DNA of 64,000 nt from Thalassobius sp965218685 (GTDB lineage Bacteria; Pseudomonadota; Alphaproteobacteria; Rhodobacterales; Rhodobacteraceae): NCBI RefSeq assembly GCF_965218685.1, contig NZ_OZ244657.1, positions 1,240,001-1,304,000 of the forward strand, read 5' to 3'. A model generated the notes under the pieces. It saw only the letters and a program-made list of their open reading frames with translations, ran no database searches and was not told the DNA's origin. Made by a program: the position numbers and the translations under genes. Shown piece by piece: positions 16,085-25,516 of the stretch (position 1 is its first letter; each line of letters starts with the position of its first letter).

Positions 16085-17140
16085 ATGCCCAGCCCTGTTT
16101 ACGATACCTCTCATCCCGTTCTTGTGACCGGGGCCACCGGCTATGTGGCCGGTTGGCTGATAAAGCGACTGCTGGCCGAGGGCTTTACTGTCCATGCGGC
16201 GGTGCGGGACCCGGACAACGCTGAAAAGGTCGCCCATCTGACCGCGCTGCCCGGCACCGTGAAGCTGTTCAAGGCCGATCTGCTGGACCCCGGCAGCTAT
16301 GCCGATGCGATGGCAGGCTGTCAGGTGGTGTTCCACACGGCCTCGCCCTTTACCCTGCGGATCAAGGATGCGCAGCGCGATTTGGTGGACCCGGCGGTGA
16401 ATGGCACCCGGAATGTGCTGGAGCAGGCTAATGCCACGGACAGCGTCAAACGCGTGGTTCTGACCAGCTCTTGTGCGGCGATTGTCGGGGATGCGGCCGA
16501 TTTGGTGGACTATCCGGGCGGCATGATGACCGAGGCGCATTGGAACACAACCTCGTCCCTGACCCACCAGCCTTATTCCTTCTCGAAAACTCAGGCCGAG
16601 GGCGTGGCATGGGACGTTGCCGGCGCGCAGGATCGGTGGGATCTGGTAGTGATCAACCCATCGTTGGTCGTGGGGCCGGGGGTGGCCGCGCATCATACGT
16701 CGGAATCCTTCAACTTGATGCGTCAGATGGGCGACGGGAGTTTCAAATCGGGCCTGCCACCCTATCAGATCGGCATGGTGGACGTGCGCGACGTGGCCGA
16801 GGCGCATATGCGCGCGGGCTTCATCCCACAGGCCGAGGGGCGGCACATCGTGTCCGAGGGCAGCTACTCGATGCTGCAGGCAGCACAGATGTTGCAGGCG
16901 GAATTTGGCGAGACATTGCCGCTGCCAACGAAAGAGCTGCCAAAATGGTTGCTGTGGCTGGTCGGCCCATTCATTGACCGCACCCTGACCCGCAAGCTTA
17001 TCGCACGCAGCTTTGGTCACCCGTGGAAAGACGACAACACCAAGTCCCGCCAGGCGTTGGGCCTGCAATACCATTCGGTCCCCGAGGCCCTGAACGCGAT
17101 GATGCGCCAGATGGTCGAAAGCGGCAGGGTCAAACCCTAA
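16085..17140 (+). CDS. NAD(P)-dependent extended SDR (dihydroflavonol-reductase-like)
   Basis: A 351-residue extended short-chain dehydrogenase/epimerase. The N-terminal VLVTGATGYVAGWLIKRLL is the NAD(P) motif (TGxxGxxG) and YSFSKTQAE contains the YxxxK catalytic pair. The profile (VVFHTASPF, RVVLTSSCAAI) resembles dihydroflavonol-4-reductase/cinnamoyl-CoA reductase-like enzymes that reduce aldehydes or ketones. ATG 16085 follows TTGGAG; an in-frame TTG at 16073 is less likely. Its stop overlaps that of the convergent dioxygenase-like gene by 4 bp. Substrate unknown. Confidence 0.88.
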   Translation: MPSPVYDTSHPVLVTGATGYVAGWLIKRLLAEGFTVHAAVRDPDNAEKVAHLTALPGTVKLFKADLLDPGSYADAMAGCQVVFHTASPFTLRIKDAQRDLVDPAVNGTRNVLEQANATDSVKRVVLTSSCAAIVGDAADLVDYPGGMMTEAHWNTTSSLTHQPYSFSKTQAEGVAWDVAGAQDRWDLVVINPSLVVGPGVAAHHTSESFNLMRQMGDGSFKSGLPPYQIGMVDVRDVAEAHMRAGFIPQAEGRHIVSEGSYSMLQAAQMLQAEFGETLPLPTKELPKWLLWLVGPFIDRTLTRKLIARSFGHPWKDDNTKSRQALGLQYHSVPEALNAMMRQMVESGRVKP

Positions 17141-17931
17141 GCGTCAAACCGGAAGCTGGAGGCCGTAAGCCCGCCAAAGACCTCTTTTTGGTGATAGGTG
17201 CGCACGGCGGTATCGTTTTCCGCTGCTCCCAACGCGGTAAACAAAGGCACAAGATGGTCCTCTTTCGCATGGCAGATGCGGGCATAGGGGGCCGATTCCC
17301 AATCCAGAATGCGCGGTGTGCGCTGGGCGGCCGGCAGGGCCAGCGTTTCAGTCAGCCAGGCGTCGAACGCTTCGGATGGCACACGCGAGTCTGGGCCCAG
17401 CATGCGCAGGTTATGATAGCTCAGCCCAGATCCGATGATCACCACACCCTGATCGCGCAAGGGCGCCAGGGCGCGGCCCAGCTCGAAATGTTCAGCCGGA
17501 TCATAGTGCGAGCGCATCGACACCTGGAACAGCGGCACGTTCGCCTGCGGATACATCACATAGGCGGGCACAAAGGTGCCGTGATCATACCCGATCTTGT
17601 CGTCCAGCCGGGTTGGCAGGCCCGCATCGCGGATCAGGTCCGCGGCCTGCTCGGCAATCTGCGGAGCGCCCGGGGCGGGGTAAACGATCTCGTAGGTTTC
17701 AGGCGGGAAATTGTAGTAGTCATAGACCATGGGCGGGCGCGCCGAATGCATTACCGCGTATTCCGGCCCTTCCCAATGCCCCGAGATCATCAGGATTGCC
17801 TTGGCTTCCGGGTATTCCGAGGGCATCGCGGCCAGGCTGTCGGCCAGCGGGGCCAAATGCTGATTGCGATCTTCCATCCAGGGCCAGGGCCCGCCGCCAT
17901 GCGAGATGAAATAGGTGGGCATGGTGGTCAT
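17137..17931 (-). CDS. DODA-type (LigB/YgiD) extradiol dioxygenase family protein
   Basis: A 264-residue protein of the 4,5-DOPA extradiol dioxygenase/YgiD family. Metal-site histidines are visible as SHGGG (His11), SGHWEG (His52), YDHGTFVP (His117) and SYHNLR (His173). Characterised relatives cleave catechols such as DOPA between carbons 4 and 5. GGAG precedes ATG 17931. It is a single gene, convergent with the SDR gene. Whether it acts in aromatic breakdown with the box cluster cannot be judged; benzoyl-CoA epoxidation needs no ring-cleaving dioxygenase. Confidence 0.88.
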   Translation of the reverse strand: MTTMPTYFISHGGGPWPWMEDRNQHLAPLADSLAAMPSEYPEAKAILMISGHWEGPEYAVMHSARPPMVYDYYNFPPETYEIVYPAPGAPQIAEQAADLIRDAGLPTRLDDKIGYDHGTFVPAYVMYPQANVPLFQVSMRSHYDPAEHFELGRALAPLRDQGVVIIGSGLSYHNLRMLGPDSRVPSEAFDAWLTETLALPAAQRTPRILDWESAPYARICHAKEDHLVPLFTALGAAENDTAVRTYHQKEVFGGLTASSFRFDA

Positions 17932-18033
17932 GGCGGGCTCCGATCGTAACTAGACCGCGACAAGGTAACGGGGACGGCGTCCGTGCGCCATCCCGATATG
18001 CAAACAGCACCTGTGCGTCAGATGAGGGGGGGC

Positions 18034-18357
18034 TTAGCCTTTATCACCGACGTTTTCGGCAAAGGCCTTTTTGAAGGCGTCTTGTTTTTCGGCGCTGGCC
18101 TCGGTCTGAAAGCCCTTTTTCCAGTCGTCATAGGGCATGCCATAGTAAATCTCGCGGGCTTCGTCCTTGGACATCTCGATGCCGCGTTCGTTGGCGGCCT
18201 CTTGATACCAGCGCGACAGGCAGTTGCGGCAGAATCCGGCCAGATTCATCATGTCGATGTTCTGTACGTCCGTACGCTTTTCCATCAGATGCTCGCGCAG
18301 GGTGCGAAAGGCCGCGGCCTCGATTTCCAGGCGGGTTTGGTCGTCAATCTGGGTCAT
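18034..18357 (-). CDS. DUF1244 domain protein
   Basis: A 107-residue, mostly helical cytosolic protein recognised as DUF1244, with conserved NLAGFCRNCLSRWY (a CxxC pair) and YGMPYDDWKK. The family is common in Proteobacteria and its function is unknown. ATG 18357 follows AAGGAG; a 14-residue upstream extension lacks one. It is on the same strand as the N-formylglutamate amidohydrolase gene, 76 bp downstream of it. Confidence 0.9.
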   Translation of the reverse strand: MTQIDDQTRLEIEAAAFRTLREHLMEKRTDVQNIDMMNLAGFCRNCLSRWYQEAANERGIEMSKDEAREIYYGMPYDDWKKGFQTEASAEKQDAFKKAFAENVGDKG

Positions 18358-18433
18358 GTCTGCTCCTTCAGTGGTTGCCCATGATGTGAGCGCGCGCACA
18401 GTGATTTCAAGCGTCGCTTTGGTGTTGGGGCGT

Positions 18434-19174
18434 TTAGCCGCCGCAATCGTCCAGCGCGGCGGTCAGGATGGGCGCCAGACGTTTGGCCCAGGCGGTCTGC
18501 TGTTCTTCGGTTTCGATCAGGTCGTTGCGCAGCTCGATCAGGGTATTCTGACGCTCATAGGCAATGGCGTGGCGCGCGATGGCGTCACCGGGCAAGTGGC
18601 CGCCATAGGGCTCGTTCTCGCCGACGCACAGGTCGGGCTCTTGCTCCAGTCGTCGGATCAACGGAACCGAGAGCCGTGTGTCCGCAGCGTACAGAACCCC
18701 GATCTGCCACGGGCGCGGTTCGCGGCCCTGCAATTGCCGGGTGAAGCTGTGGATCGAAATGATGACGGTATTTTCCTGCCGCGCCGCCAGTTGGGCCAGC
18801 GCAGTGTGATAGGGGCGATAGCAGCGGTTCAGGCGCCGTTCCAGCTCGGCCTGATCTGCGTGGCGGTTGGCAGGGATGATCGTCCCGTCATACAGGCGCA
18901 TCAGCAAGGTCGGGTCGTCCTCGCCGCGGTTCGGATCAATCACCAAACGCGAGAAATTGGACAGAATGGCGGGCGCGTTCAGCTCTGCCGCTAGCGCGCG
19001 GGTCACACCTGCAGCGCCCACGTCATAGGCGATGTGGCGGTTCATATCTCCCGCCGCCAGCCCCAACTGGCCATCGTTGACGAAGGGCGGCACCGTATTG
19101 GCCGCGTGATCGCAGGTAATCAGCCAGCGTCCTGGCCGATCCGCGCCTAAAATTTCATATGGTTCGTAGGTCAT
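18434..19174 (-). CDS. N-formylglutamate amidohydrolase family protein
   Basis: A 246-residue zinc-type amidohydrolase of the N-formylglutamate deformylase (HutG-like) family: ITCDHAANTVP, DVGAAGVTRAL, SNFSRLVIDPNR and SIHSFTRQLQG are typical. The family hydrolyses N-formyl-L-glutamate to glutamate and formate, usually in histidine breakdown. No hut genes are nearby, so a broader role is possible; N-acylglutamate chemistry also occurs in the dgc operon 3 kb away, but a link is speculative. ATG 19174 follows AAAGGA. Confidence 0.88.
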   Translation of the reverse strand: MTYEPYEILGADRPGRWLITCDHAANTVPPFVNDGQLGLAAGDMNRHIAYDVGAAGVTRALAAELNAPAILSNFSRLVIDPNRGEDDPTLLMRLYDGTIIPANRHADQAELERRLNRCYRPYHTALAQLAARQENTVIISIHSFTRQLQGREPRPWQIGVLYAADTRLSVPLIRRLEQEPDLCVGENEPYGGHLPGDAIARHAIAYERQNTLIELRNDLIETEEQQTAWAKRLAPILTAALDDCGG

Positions 19175-19311
19175 TAAACTTTCACGTCCTTTGCTCACGC
19201 TGTAGGACAAATTGCCAGAGAATGGAATTGCCGCTAGTGCCTGGCGCAGCTATAGTTAGCGGTAACATGAAATTTTGAGCGCTTTGACGCCAAAGCAATA
19301 TGGATGACAGA

Positions 19312-20757
19312 ATGAGACGGCATCGCAATGTGAAAATCGTGGCCACGCTGGGCCCCGCTTCGGATGACTATGAAATGATCCGAAAGCTGCACGAGGCCGG
19401 CGCGGACGTGTTCCGCCTGAACATGAGCCACGGCAGTCACGACGAGATTCGCAAACGTCACGCCATTATCCGCCAGGTCGCCCAAGACCTGGACAGCCCA
19501 ATTGGCATTCTGGCCGATTTGCAGGGGCCGAAGCTGCGCGTCGGGGTTTTTGCCGATGGAGCCGAAGAGCTGCTCGAAGGCGCGCGCTTCCGTCTGGACC
19601 TGGACCCCGCCGAGGGGGACGTGACCCGTGTTTGCTTGCCGCACCCCGAGATTTTCGCCGCGTTGAAACCGGGCGCGAACTTGTTGGTGAATGACGGTAA
19701 GATCCGGCTGAAAGTAAGCGATTGTGGCGCCGATTTCGCCAATTGCGAGGTCGTCACCGGTGGCACGATCTCGAACCGCAAGGGGGTGAACGTGCCCGAT
19801 GTGGTTCTGCCCCTGGCGGCCCTGTCCGAAAAGGACCGCGCGGATCTGGAGTTCGTCTGCGATCTGGGCGTGGACTGGCTGGCGTTGTCATTCGTTCAGC
19901 GCCCCGAGGACGTGCAAGAGGCCCGCGAGCTGGCCCGCGGCCGCGCTGCGGTTATGTCCAAGATCGAAAAACCCGCCGCCGTGGATAGTTTCGACGAAAT
20001 CCTGGCCGTCAGCGATGGCGTGATGGTGGCGCGTGGTGATCTGGGCGTGGAATTGCCCGTGGCCGCTGTGCCCCCCATCCAGAAACGTCTGATCCGGGGC
20101 TGCCGTGCGGCGGCCAAGCCGGTGATCGTGGCCACGCAGATGCTGGAAAGCATGATCGAATCGCCCATGCCCACCCGGGCCGAGGTCTCGGACGTGGCCA
20201 ATGCAATCTATGAAGGCGCCGATGCGATCATGCTCAGCGCGGAATCGGCGGCTGGGCAATACCCGCTCGAGGCTGTGGGCACCATGGACAACGTCGCGAA
20301 ATCGGTCGAGAGCGACCCAACCTATGTCGCGGTTATCGAGGCGTCGCGCCGGGTCGAGCGCAGCTCGATCGCTGACGGCATCGTTGCCGCAGCCCGCGAG
20401 ATTTCGGAAGCCACCGATATCCAGGCGATCTGCTGCTACACGCAATCGGGCACCACCGCGTCTTTGACCGCGCGTGAACGTCCGCAAGTGCCGATCATCG
20501 CGCTGACCTCCGAGCAAGCGACGGCCGGCCGTCTGACCCTGACCTGGGGCACCACTTGCGTGATGACCGGCGAGGTGTCGCGCTTCAAGCAGGCGGTGGT
20601 CAGCGCGGCCCGAGTCGCAACCAGCCTGGGCCTGGCCACCGAAGAGCAGCAAATCGTCATTGTCGCGGGTGTGCCTTTCAATCAGCCAGGCAGTACCAAC
20701 ATCCTGCGCGTTGCCCCATGTGCGGAAAATTTGATTTACGTGACCGAGCCGGAGTAA
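19312..20757 (+). CDS. pyk: Pyruvate kinase
   Basis: Glycolytic enzyme converting phosphoenolpyruvate and ADP to pyruvate and ATP. The protein, 481 residues from ATG 19312, has the pyruvate-kinase signatures KIVATLGPAS, FRLNMSHG, GPKLRVG, SKIEKPAAVD, MVARGDLGVE and KPVIVATQMLESM, with a C-terminal allosteric domain. An in-frame ATG at 19300 adds four residues; GGATG before 19312 favours the shorter form. It is divergent from the amidohydrolase gene and followed by a small membrane-protein gene. Confidence 0.97.
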   Translation: MRRHRNVKIVATLGPASDDYEMIRKLHEAGADVFRLNMSHGSHDEIRKRHAIIRQVAQDLDSPIGILADLQGPKLRVGVFADGAEELLEGARFRLDLDPAEGDVTRVCLPHPEIFAALKPGANLLVNDGKIRLKVSDCGADFANCEVVTGGTISNRKGVNVPDVVLPLAALSEKDRADLEFVCDLGVDWLALSFVQRPEDVQEARELARGRAAVMSKIEKPAAVDSFDEILAVSDGVMVARGDLGVELPVAAVPPIQKRLIRGCRAAAKPVIVATQMLESMIESPMPTRAEVSDVANAIYEGADAIMLSAESAAGQYPLEAVGTMDNVAKSVESDPTYVAVIEASRRVERSSIADGIVAAAREISEATDIQAICCYTQSGTTASLTARERPQVPIIALTSEQATAGRLTLTWGTTCVMTGEVSRFKQAVVSAARVATSLGLATEEQQIVIVAGVPFNQPGSTNILRVAPCAENLIYVTEPE

Positions 20758-20785
20758 CCTTCAACATGTGTTGGAGGTACCAAGT

Positions 20786-21007
20786 ATGGATCCGGATGTT
20801 ATTTTCGTCCTGGGCTTGTTTATTGCAATCATGGCAATCCCGTCGATTGTCTCTGCCTGGAGCGACGGGGCCGTGCCTCGCGTCGCCTCGGTAATGTTGA
20901 TTTTGGGCGGAGCGATGATGGTGTGGGCGCACTCGCATCACGTGGGCGGCTACAGGTTCAACGATATTCCCGACCTTATTATCCGCGTGGTCGGAAAATT
21001 CATCTGA
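20786..21007 (+). CDS. Small two-segment membrane protein
   Basis: A 73-residue protein with two hydrophobic segments (about 5-25 and 34-53) and a polar C terminus. ATG 20786 follows TTGGAGG, and it starts 28 bp after the pyk stop, suggesting co-transcription. I do not recognise a characterised family; the His-rich HSHHVGG follows the second segment. Confidence 0.75.
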   Translation: MDPDVIFVLGLFIAIMAIPSIVSAWSDGAVPRVASVMLILGGAMMVWAHSHHVGGYRFNDIPDLIIRVVGKFI

Positions 21008-21015
21008 GAATCGAC

Positions 21016-21044
21016 TTGCCAGATTGATCAACGCCCAGTATAGC
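21016..21044 (+). promoter_or_regulatory. Promoter of rpmI-rplT
   Basis: TTGCCA (21016-21021) and TATAGC (21039-21044) are separated by exactly 17 bp. The predicted start near 21051 leaves a leader of about 70 nt before rpmI. No L20-binding pseudoknot could be demonstrated by eye. Confidence 0.65.
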
Positions 21045-21120
21045 ACCCCCCTGTCTGCGCGACCGGCCGAAGAGGCATGCCGAGTCGCGTTCAAACCGTT
21101 TGAAAGACAAGGAGACGGAA

Positions 21121-21321
21121 ATGCCCAAGATGAAGACCAAGTCGAGCGCCAAGAAGCGCTTCAAGGTGACCGCAACCGGTAAGGTTCTGGCAGGTCAGGC
21201 CGGCAAACGCCACGGCATGATCAAACGCACCAAGAAATTCATTCGCGACGCACGCGGCAACACCACGCTGTCCGCCCCCGACGCCAAGATCGTCAAGGGC
21301 TACATGCCCTACGACCGCTAA
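21121..21321 (+). CDS. rpmI: 50S ribosomal protein L35
   Basis: Sixty-six residues, strongly basic, starting MPKMKTKSSAKKRFKVTATG and containing the L35 signature KRHGMIKRTKKFIRDARG. It belongs to the large ribosomal subunit. ATG 21121 follows AAGGAG. rplT follows after 15 bp with its own AGAGGAG, so the two are cotranscribed as usual. Confidence 0.98.
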   Translation: MPKMKTKSSAKKRFKVTATGKVLAGQAGKRHGMIKRTKKFIRDARGNTTLSAPDAKIVKGYMPYDR

Positions 21322-21336
21322 GAGGAGATTTAGACA

Positions 21337-21699
21337 ATGTCCCGCGTTAAAGGTGGAACCACGACCCACGCCCGTCACAAGAAAGTCATCAAGGCCGCAA
21401 AAGGCTATTATGGCCGTCGCAAAAACACCTTCAAGGTGGCCCGTCAGGCCGTCGACAAGGCAAACCAGTACGCAACTCGCGACCGCAAGAACCGCAAGCG
21501 GAATTTCCGCGCCCTGTGGATCCAGCGGATCAACGCAGCTGTGCGCTCGCATGACGAATCGCTGACCTACTCGCGCTTCATCAACGGCCTGAACCTGGCC
21601 GGTGTTGAAGTTGACCGTAAGGTCCTGGCCGATCTGGCCGTGCACGAGCCCGCAGCATTCGAAGCCATCGTCGAAAAGGCGAAGGCCGCGCTCGCGTAA
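21337..21699 (+). CDS. rplT: 50S ribosomal protein L20
   Basis: A 120-residue basic protein with typical L20 sequence: RVKGGTTTHARHKKVIKAAK, GYYGRRKN and RDRKNRKRNFRALWIQRINAA. L20 binds 23S rRNA early in 50S assembly and in many bacteria represses its own operon. The gene is followed by a strong hairpin before pheS. Confidence 0.98.
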   Translation: MSRVKGGTTTHARHKKVIKAAKGYYGRRKNTFKVARQAVDKANQYATRDRKNRKRNFRALWIQRINAAVRSHDESLTYSRFINGLNLAGVEVDRKVLADLAVHEPAAFEAIVEKAKAALA

Positions 21700-21721
21700 A
21701 CCCAACCTGGGTGACACATTA

Positions 21722-21764
21722 AAGAAGCCGCGGACCTTTTGGGGTCTCGCGGCTTCTTGCGTTT
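21722..21764 (+). terminator. Terminator after rplT
   Basis: An 11-bp stem AAGAAGCCGCG/CGCGGCTTCTT (21722-21732 with 21748-21758) extended by GACC/GGTC inside, then a weak T-tract (GCGTTTT). It lies 23 bp after rplT and 52 bp before pheS. Partial read-through into pheS is possible. Confidence 0.75.
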
Positions 21765-21809
21765 TGGGCCTGTGCTGGTAACAGGGTGCCAACGGAATTG
21801 GAGGGTCGG

Positions 21810-22880
21810 ATGGACGATCTGAGAGACAAGTATCTGGGCGCGATCTCGGGCGCCGGTGATGAAAACGCGCTAGAGGACATTCGTCTTCAGGCCGTTGGCA
21901 AAAAGGGCGAGGTTGCCCTGAAAATGCGCGAGCTGGGCAAGATGACCCCAGAAGAGCGGCAGGTCATGGGCCCCAGGCTGAACGCACTGAAGGACGAGAT
22001 CAACAGCGCGCTGGCCGCGAAAAAGGCCGCGCTGGCCGATGCCGCGCTGGAAGAACGCCTGAAAACCGAATGGCTGGACGTCACGCTGCCGGTCCGTCCG
22101 CAGCGTCAGGGCACCATCCACCCGGTCAGCCAGGTCACCGAGGAAGTCACCGCGATCTTCGCCGACATGGGTTTTTCCGTGGCCGAAGGTCCGCGCGTTG
22201 AGACTGACTGGTATAACTTCGACGCGCTGAACATCCCCGGCCACCACCCCGCGCGGGCCGAAATGGACACGTTCTATATGCACCGCGCCGAGGGTGACAA
22301 TCGTCCGCCGCATGTGCTGCGCACCCACACCAGCCCGGTTCAGATCCGCTCGATGGAGAAGACCGGCGCGCCCATCCGCATCATCTGTCCGGGCGGTGTG
22401 TATCGCTGCGACTATGATCAGACCCACACGCCCATGTTCCATCAGGTCGAAGGTCTGGCGCTGGACAAGAACATCTCGATGGCGAACCTGAAATGGGTGC
22501 TCGAGGAATTCTTCTCGGCCTTCTTCGGGACGGATGTAAAAACCCGCTTCCGCGCCTCGCACTTCCCCTTCACCGAACCCTCGGCCGAGGTCGATATCCA
22601 GTGCCGCTGGGACAATGGCTCGGTCAAGGTTGGCGAAGGTGACGACTGGCTCGAGGTTCTGGGCTCGGGCATGGTGCACCCCAAGGTGCTGGCCGCCGGT
22701 GGCATCGACCCCGAGGTGTACCAGGGCTTTGCCTTTGGCATCGGGATCGACCGTCTGGCTATGCTGAAATACGGCATCCCCGACCTGCGCGCCTTCTTTG
22801 ACAGCGACCTGCGCTGGCTGCGCCACTACGGCTTTGCCTCGCTGGACGTGCCCACCCTGCACGGGGGCCTGTCGCGGTGA
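21810..22880 (+). CDS. pheS: Phenylalanyl-tRNA synthetase alpha subunit
   Basis: A 356-residue class II synthetase subunit that with PheT charges tRNA-Phe. An N-terminal coiled coil (about 1-90) is followed by the catalytic core: HPVSQVTEEV, GFSVAEGPRVETDWYNFDALN, HTSPVQIR (motif 2 area) and the C-terminal GFAFGIGIDRLAML (motif 3). ATG 21810 follows TTGGAGG; an 8-residue extension is not supported. The gene keeps the usual rpmI-rplT-pheS-pheT order. Confidence 0.97.
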   Translation: MDDLRDKYLGAISGAGDENALEDIRLQAVGKKGEVALKMRELGKMTPEERQVMGPRLNALKDEINSALAAKKAALADAALEERLKTEWLDVTLPVRPQRQGTIHPVSQVTEEVTAIFADMGFSVAEGPRVETDWYNFDALNIPGHHPARAEMDTFYMHRAEGDNRPPHVLRTHTSPVQIRSMEKTGAPIRIICPGGVYRCDYDQTHTPMFHQVEGLALDKNISMANLKWVLEEFFSAFFGTDVKTRFRASHFPFTEPSAEVDIQCRWDNGSVKVGEGDDWLEVLGSGMVHPKVLAAGGIDPEVYQGFAFGIGIDRLAMLKYGIPDLRAFFDSDLRWLRHYGFASLDVPTLHGGLSR

Positions 22881-22918
22881 TGATTTCGGCAAGCCCGCGC
22901 GTGGCGTCAGCCGCGCGC

Positions 22919-22949
22919 CGCGCCCGACCCGCCCCCATGGGCGGGCGCG
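22919..22949. other. GC-rich hairpin between pheS and pheT
   Basis: The 154-bp gap holds the stem CGCGCCCG/CGGGCGCG (22919-22926 with 22942-22949) extended by CCC/GGG. No T-tract follows, so it is not a classical terminator. It may be an mRNA-stability or regulatory element. Confidence 0.35.
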
Positions 22950-23034
22950 TTCCGCACCCACCCCGGGCCGGGCGCTTTGCTTGTGACATTGCCTTGAACG
23001 CTATTCTGAATTCTCTCCACAAGGAGACCGACCA

Positions 23035-25434
23035 ATGAAATTCACCCTCTCCTGGCTGAAAGAGCACCTCGAGACCGAGGCCACTCTTGATGAAATCCTC
23101 TATGCCCTGACCGATCTGGGTCTTGAGGTCGAAGAGGTCATCGACCCGGCCTCGAAACTGGCCAATTTCACGCTGGCCAAAGTTAAACATGCCGAACCGC
23201 ACCCCGATGCTGACCGTCTGCGCGTCTGCAAGGTGGACACAGATGACGGCGAGAAACAGATCGTCTGCGGCGCGCCCAACGCCCGCGAAGGCATCACCGT
23301 GGTGCTGTGCAAACCCGGCGATTACGTCCCCGGTATCGATGTGACGCTGAGCGTTGGCAATATCCGCGGCGTCGAAAGCCACGGCATGATGGCCTCCGAG
23401 CGCGAGCTGGAGCTGTCGGACGAACATAACGGCATTATCGAGCTGCCCTCGGGCGAGGTCGGTCAGAAATTCACCGATTGGCTGGCCGAAAACGACCCCG
23501 CCAAAGTGGACCCGGTGATCGACATCGCCATCACCCCGAACCGCCCGGATGCACTGGGCGTGCGCGGGATTGCGCTGGATCTGGCCGCGCGCGGCCTGGG
23601 CGAGATGAAGCCTGCCAAGACCGCCAATATCGAAGGCACCTTTGTCAGCCCGCTCACAGTCTCGATCGACGAAGACACCGCCGAAAACGGCTGCGAGGTG
23701 TTTGCTGGCCGCCTGATCAAAGGCGTAAAGAACGGCCCCAGCCCGCAATGGCTGCAGGATCGTCTGAAGGCTATTGGCTTGCGTCCGATCTCGGCTTTGG
23801 TGGATGTGACCAACTTCTTCACCTATGACCGCAACCGCCCGCTGCACGTGTTCGATGCGGACAAGGTGCAGGGCAATCTGCGCGTCCACCGCACCAAGGG
23901 CGGCGAGACGATGATGGGTCTGGACGAGAAGGAATATACCTTCGGTGAAGGCCAGGTTGTTATCTCGGACGACAACGGCGTGGAATCGATCGGCGGCATC
24001 ATGGGCGGACTGCACTCGGGCTGTACCGAGGGCACCGTGAATGTCTTTGTCGAAGCTGCGTACTGGGACCGTATCCAGATCGCAATGACCGGCCGTGCGC
24101 TGAAGATCAACACCGACGCGCGCTATCGCAATGAACGGGGGATCGACCCGGAATACAACATGCAGGCGCTGGATGACGCGACCCAGATGATTCTGGATCT
24201 GTGCGGGGGCGAGGTTTCGAACGTGGTGATAGCTGGCGCCGTGCCGGATGTGAGCCGCGCCTATAAATTGGACGCCGCGCGCATTCAGTCGCTGGTTGGC
24301 ATGGAGATCCCGGAATCCGAGCAGCGTCAGATCCTGACCAAGCTGGGCTTCCGCCTTGAGGGCAATCAGGCCCACGTGCCCAGCTGGCGTCCGGACGTGA
24401 TGGGCGAGGCAGACCTGGTCGAAGAGGTCGCGCGCGTCGTTTCCCTGACCAAGCTGCAAAGCCAGCCGTTGCCGCGCGTTGATGCAGGTGTGCCGAAAAT
24501 GATCTTGTCCACCGCGCAAAAACGCGAACAGATCGCCCGCCGGACCTCGGCGGCGCTGGGGTACAATGAATGCGTCACCTACTCGTTCATCGATCAAAAG
24601 GCTGCGGCCCTGTTCGGCGGCGGGACGGATGAAACCATGCTGGAGAACCCGATCTCAAGCGAGATGAGCCACCTGCGCCCCGCGCTGCTGCCCGGTCTGT
24701 TGCAGGCCGCGGCGCGCAATCAGGCGCGCGGTTTCATGGACATGGCCCTGTTCGAGGTCGGCCCTGCCTTCCACGGCGGCGAACCGCGCGAGCAACATAA
24801 TCTTGTGACTGGCCTGCTGGTCGGGCGCACTGGCCCCAAAGACGTGCACGGCGCCAGCCGTGCGGTGGATGTCTTTGATGCCAAGGCCGATGCCGAGGCC
24901 GTTCTGTCCGCCATCGGTGCCCCCACCAAGGTGCAAATCCTGCGCGGCGTGCCGGGCTGGTGGCATCCGGGTCGCTCGGGCAAAATCTGTCTGGGGCCGA
25001 AAAAGGTGCTGGCCGTCTTTGGCGAGTTGCACCCCAAGGTTCTGGCCGAAATGGACGTCAAAGGCCCTGCCGTCGCCTTTGCGATCTGGCCCGATGAAGT
25101 GCCCGAACCGAAGAAGAAAACCTCGACCCGCCCTGCGATGGAGATCAGCGATCTGCAAGCGGTCGAGCGTGACTTTGCCTTTGTCGTGGACGAAGATGTC
25201 GAGGCGCTGAAACTGGTAAACGCCGCTGCCGGCGCCGACAAGGTACTGATCGACGACGTACGGGTGTTTGACCAGTTCATCGGCGGCTCGCTAGGTGAGG
25301 GTAAGAAATCCATCGCCATCACAGTGCGCTTGCAGCCGACAGACAAGACGCTGAAGGAAAAAGACATCGAGGCCGTTGCTGCCAAGATCGTCGAAAAAGT
25401 CAGCAAAGCGACGGGCGGCGAGCTGCGCGGTTGA
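23035..25434 (+). CDS. pheT: Phenylalanyl-tRNA synthetase beta subunit
   Basis: A 799-residue subunit that binds tRNA-Phe and edits mischarged tyrosine. From the N terminus: MKFTLSWLKEHL, an EMAP/tRNA-binding OB fold (about 40-150, with VCGAPNAREG), B3/4 editing domain (about 210-385), B5 domain (about 405-475), catalytic-like core and a C-terminal ferredoxin-fold anticodon-binding domain (about 705-799, DLQAVERDFAFVVD). ATG 23035 follows AAGGAG. Full length. Confidence 0.97.
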   Translation: MKFTLSWLKEHLETEATLDEILYALTDLGLEVEEVIDPASKLANFTLAKVKHAEPHPDADRLRVCKVDTDDGEKQIVCGAPNAREGITVVLCKPGDYVPGIDVTLSVGNIRGVESHGMMASERELELSDEHNGIIELPSGEVGQKFTDWLAENDPAKVDPVIDIAITPNRPDALGVRGIALDLAARGLGEMKPAKTANIEGTFVSPLTVSIDEDTAENGCEVFAGRLIKGVKNGPSPQWLQDRLKAIGLRPISALVDVTNFFTYDRNRPLHVFDADKVQGNLRVHRTKGGETMMGLDEKEYTFGEGQVVISDDNGVESIGGIMGGLHSGCTEGTVNVFVEAAYWDRIQIAMTGRALKINTDARYRNERGIDPEYNMQALDDATQMILDLCGGEVSNVVIAGAVPDVSRAYKLDAARIQSLVGMEIPESEQRQILTKLGFRLEGNQAHVPSWRPDVMGEADLVEEVARVVSLTKLQSQPLPRVDAGVPKMILSTAQKREQIARRTSAALGYNECVTYSFIDQKAAALFGGGTDETMLENPISSEMSHLRPALLPGLLQAAARNQARGFMDMALFEVGPAFHGGEPREQHNLVTGLLVGRTGPKDVHGASRAVDVFDAKADAEAVLSAIGAPTKVQILRGVPGWWHPGRSGKICLGPKKVLAVFGELHPKVLAEMDVKGPAVAFAIWPDEVPEPKKKTSTRPAMEISDLQAVERDFAFVVDEDVEALKLVNAAAGADKVLIDDVRVFDQFIGGSLGEGKKSIAITVRLQPTDKTLKEKDIEAVAAKIVEKVSKATGGELRG

Positions 25435-25469
25435 CGCGGCCTGCGCCCTCGGCAAAACTATTCGAACCG

Positions 25470-25497
25470 AAAAAGGGGCCTGCGTGGCCCCTTTTTC
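25470..25497. terminator. Terminator after pheT
   Basis: A perfect 11-bp stem AAAAAGGGGCC/GGCCCCTTTTT (25470-25480 with 25486-25496) with a 5-nt loop and a T-tract, 35 bp after the pheT stop. It is 20 bp before the GNAT gene. Confidence 0.88.
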
Positions 25498-25516
25498 AAT
25501 CGCAATGGGGGCCGGG

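Noticed and set aside
22759..24597. A 612-codon minus-strand frame opposite pheS and pheT
   Set aside because: It overlaps two essential, clearly conserved genes and has shadow-like composition and no ribosome site.
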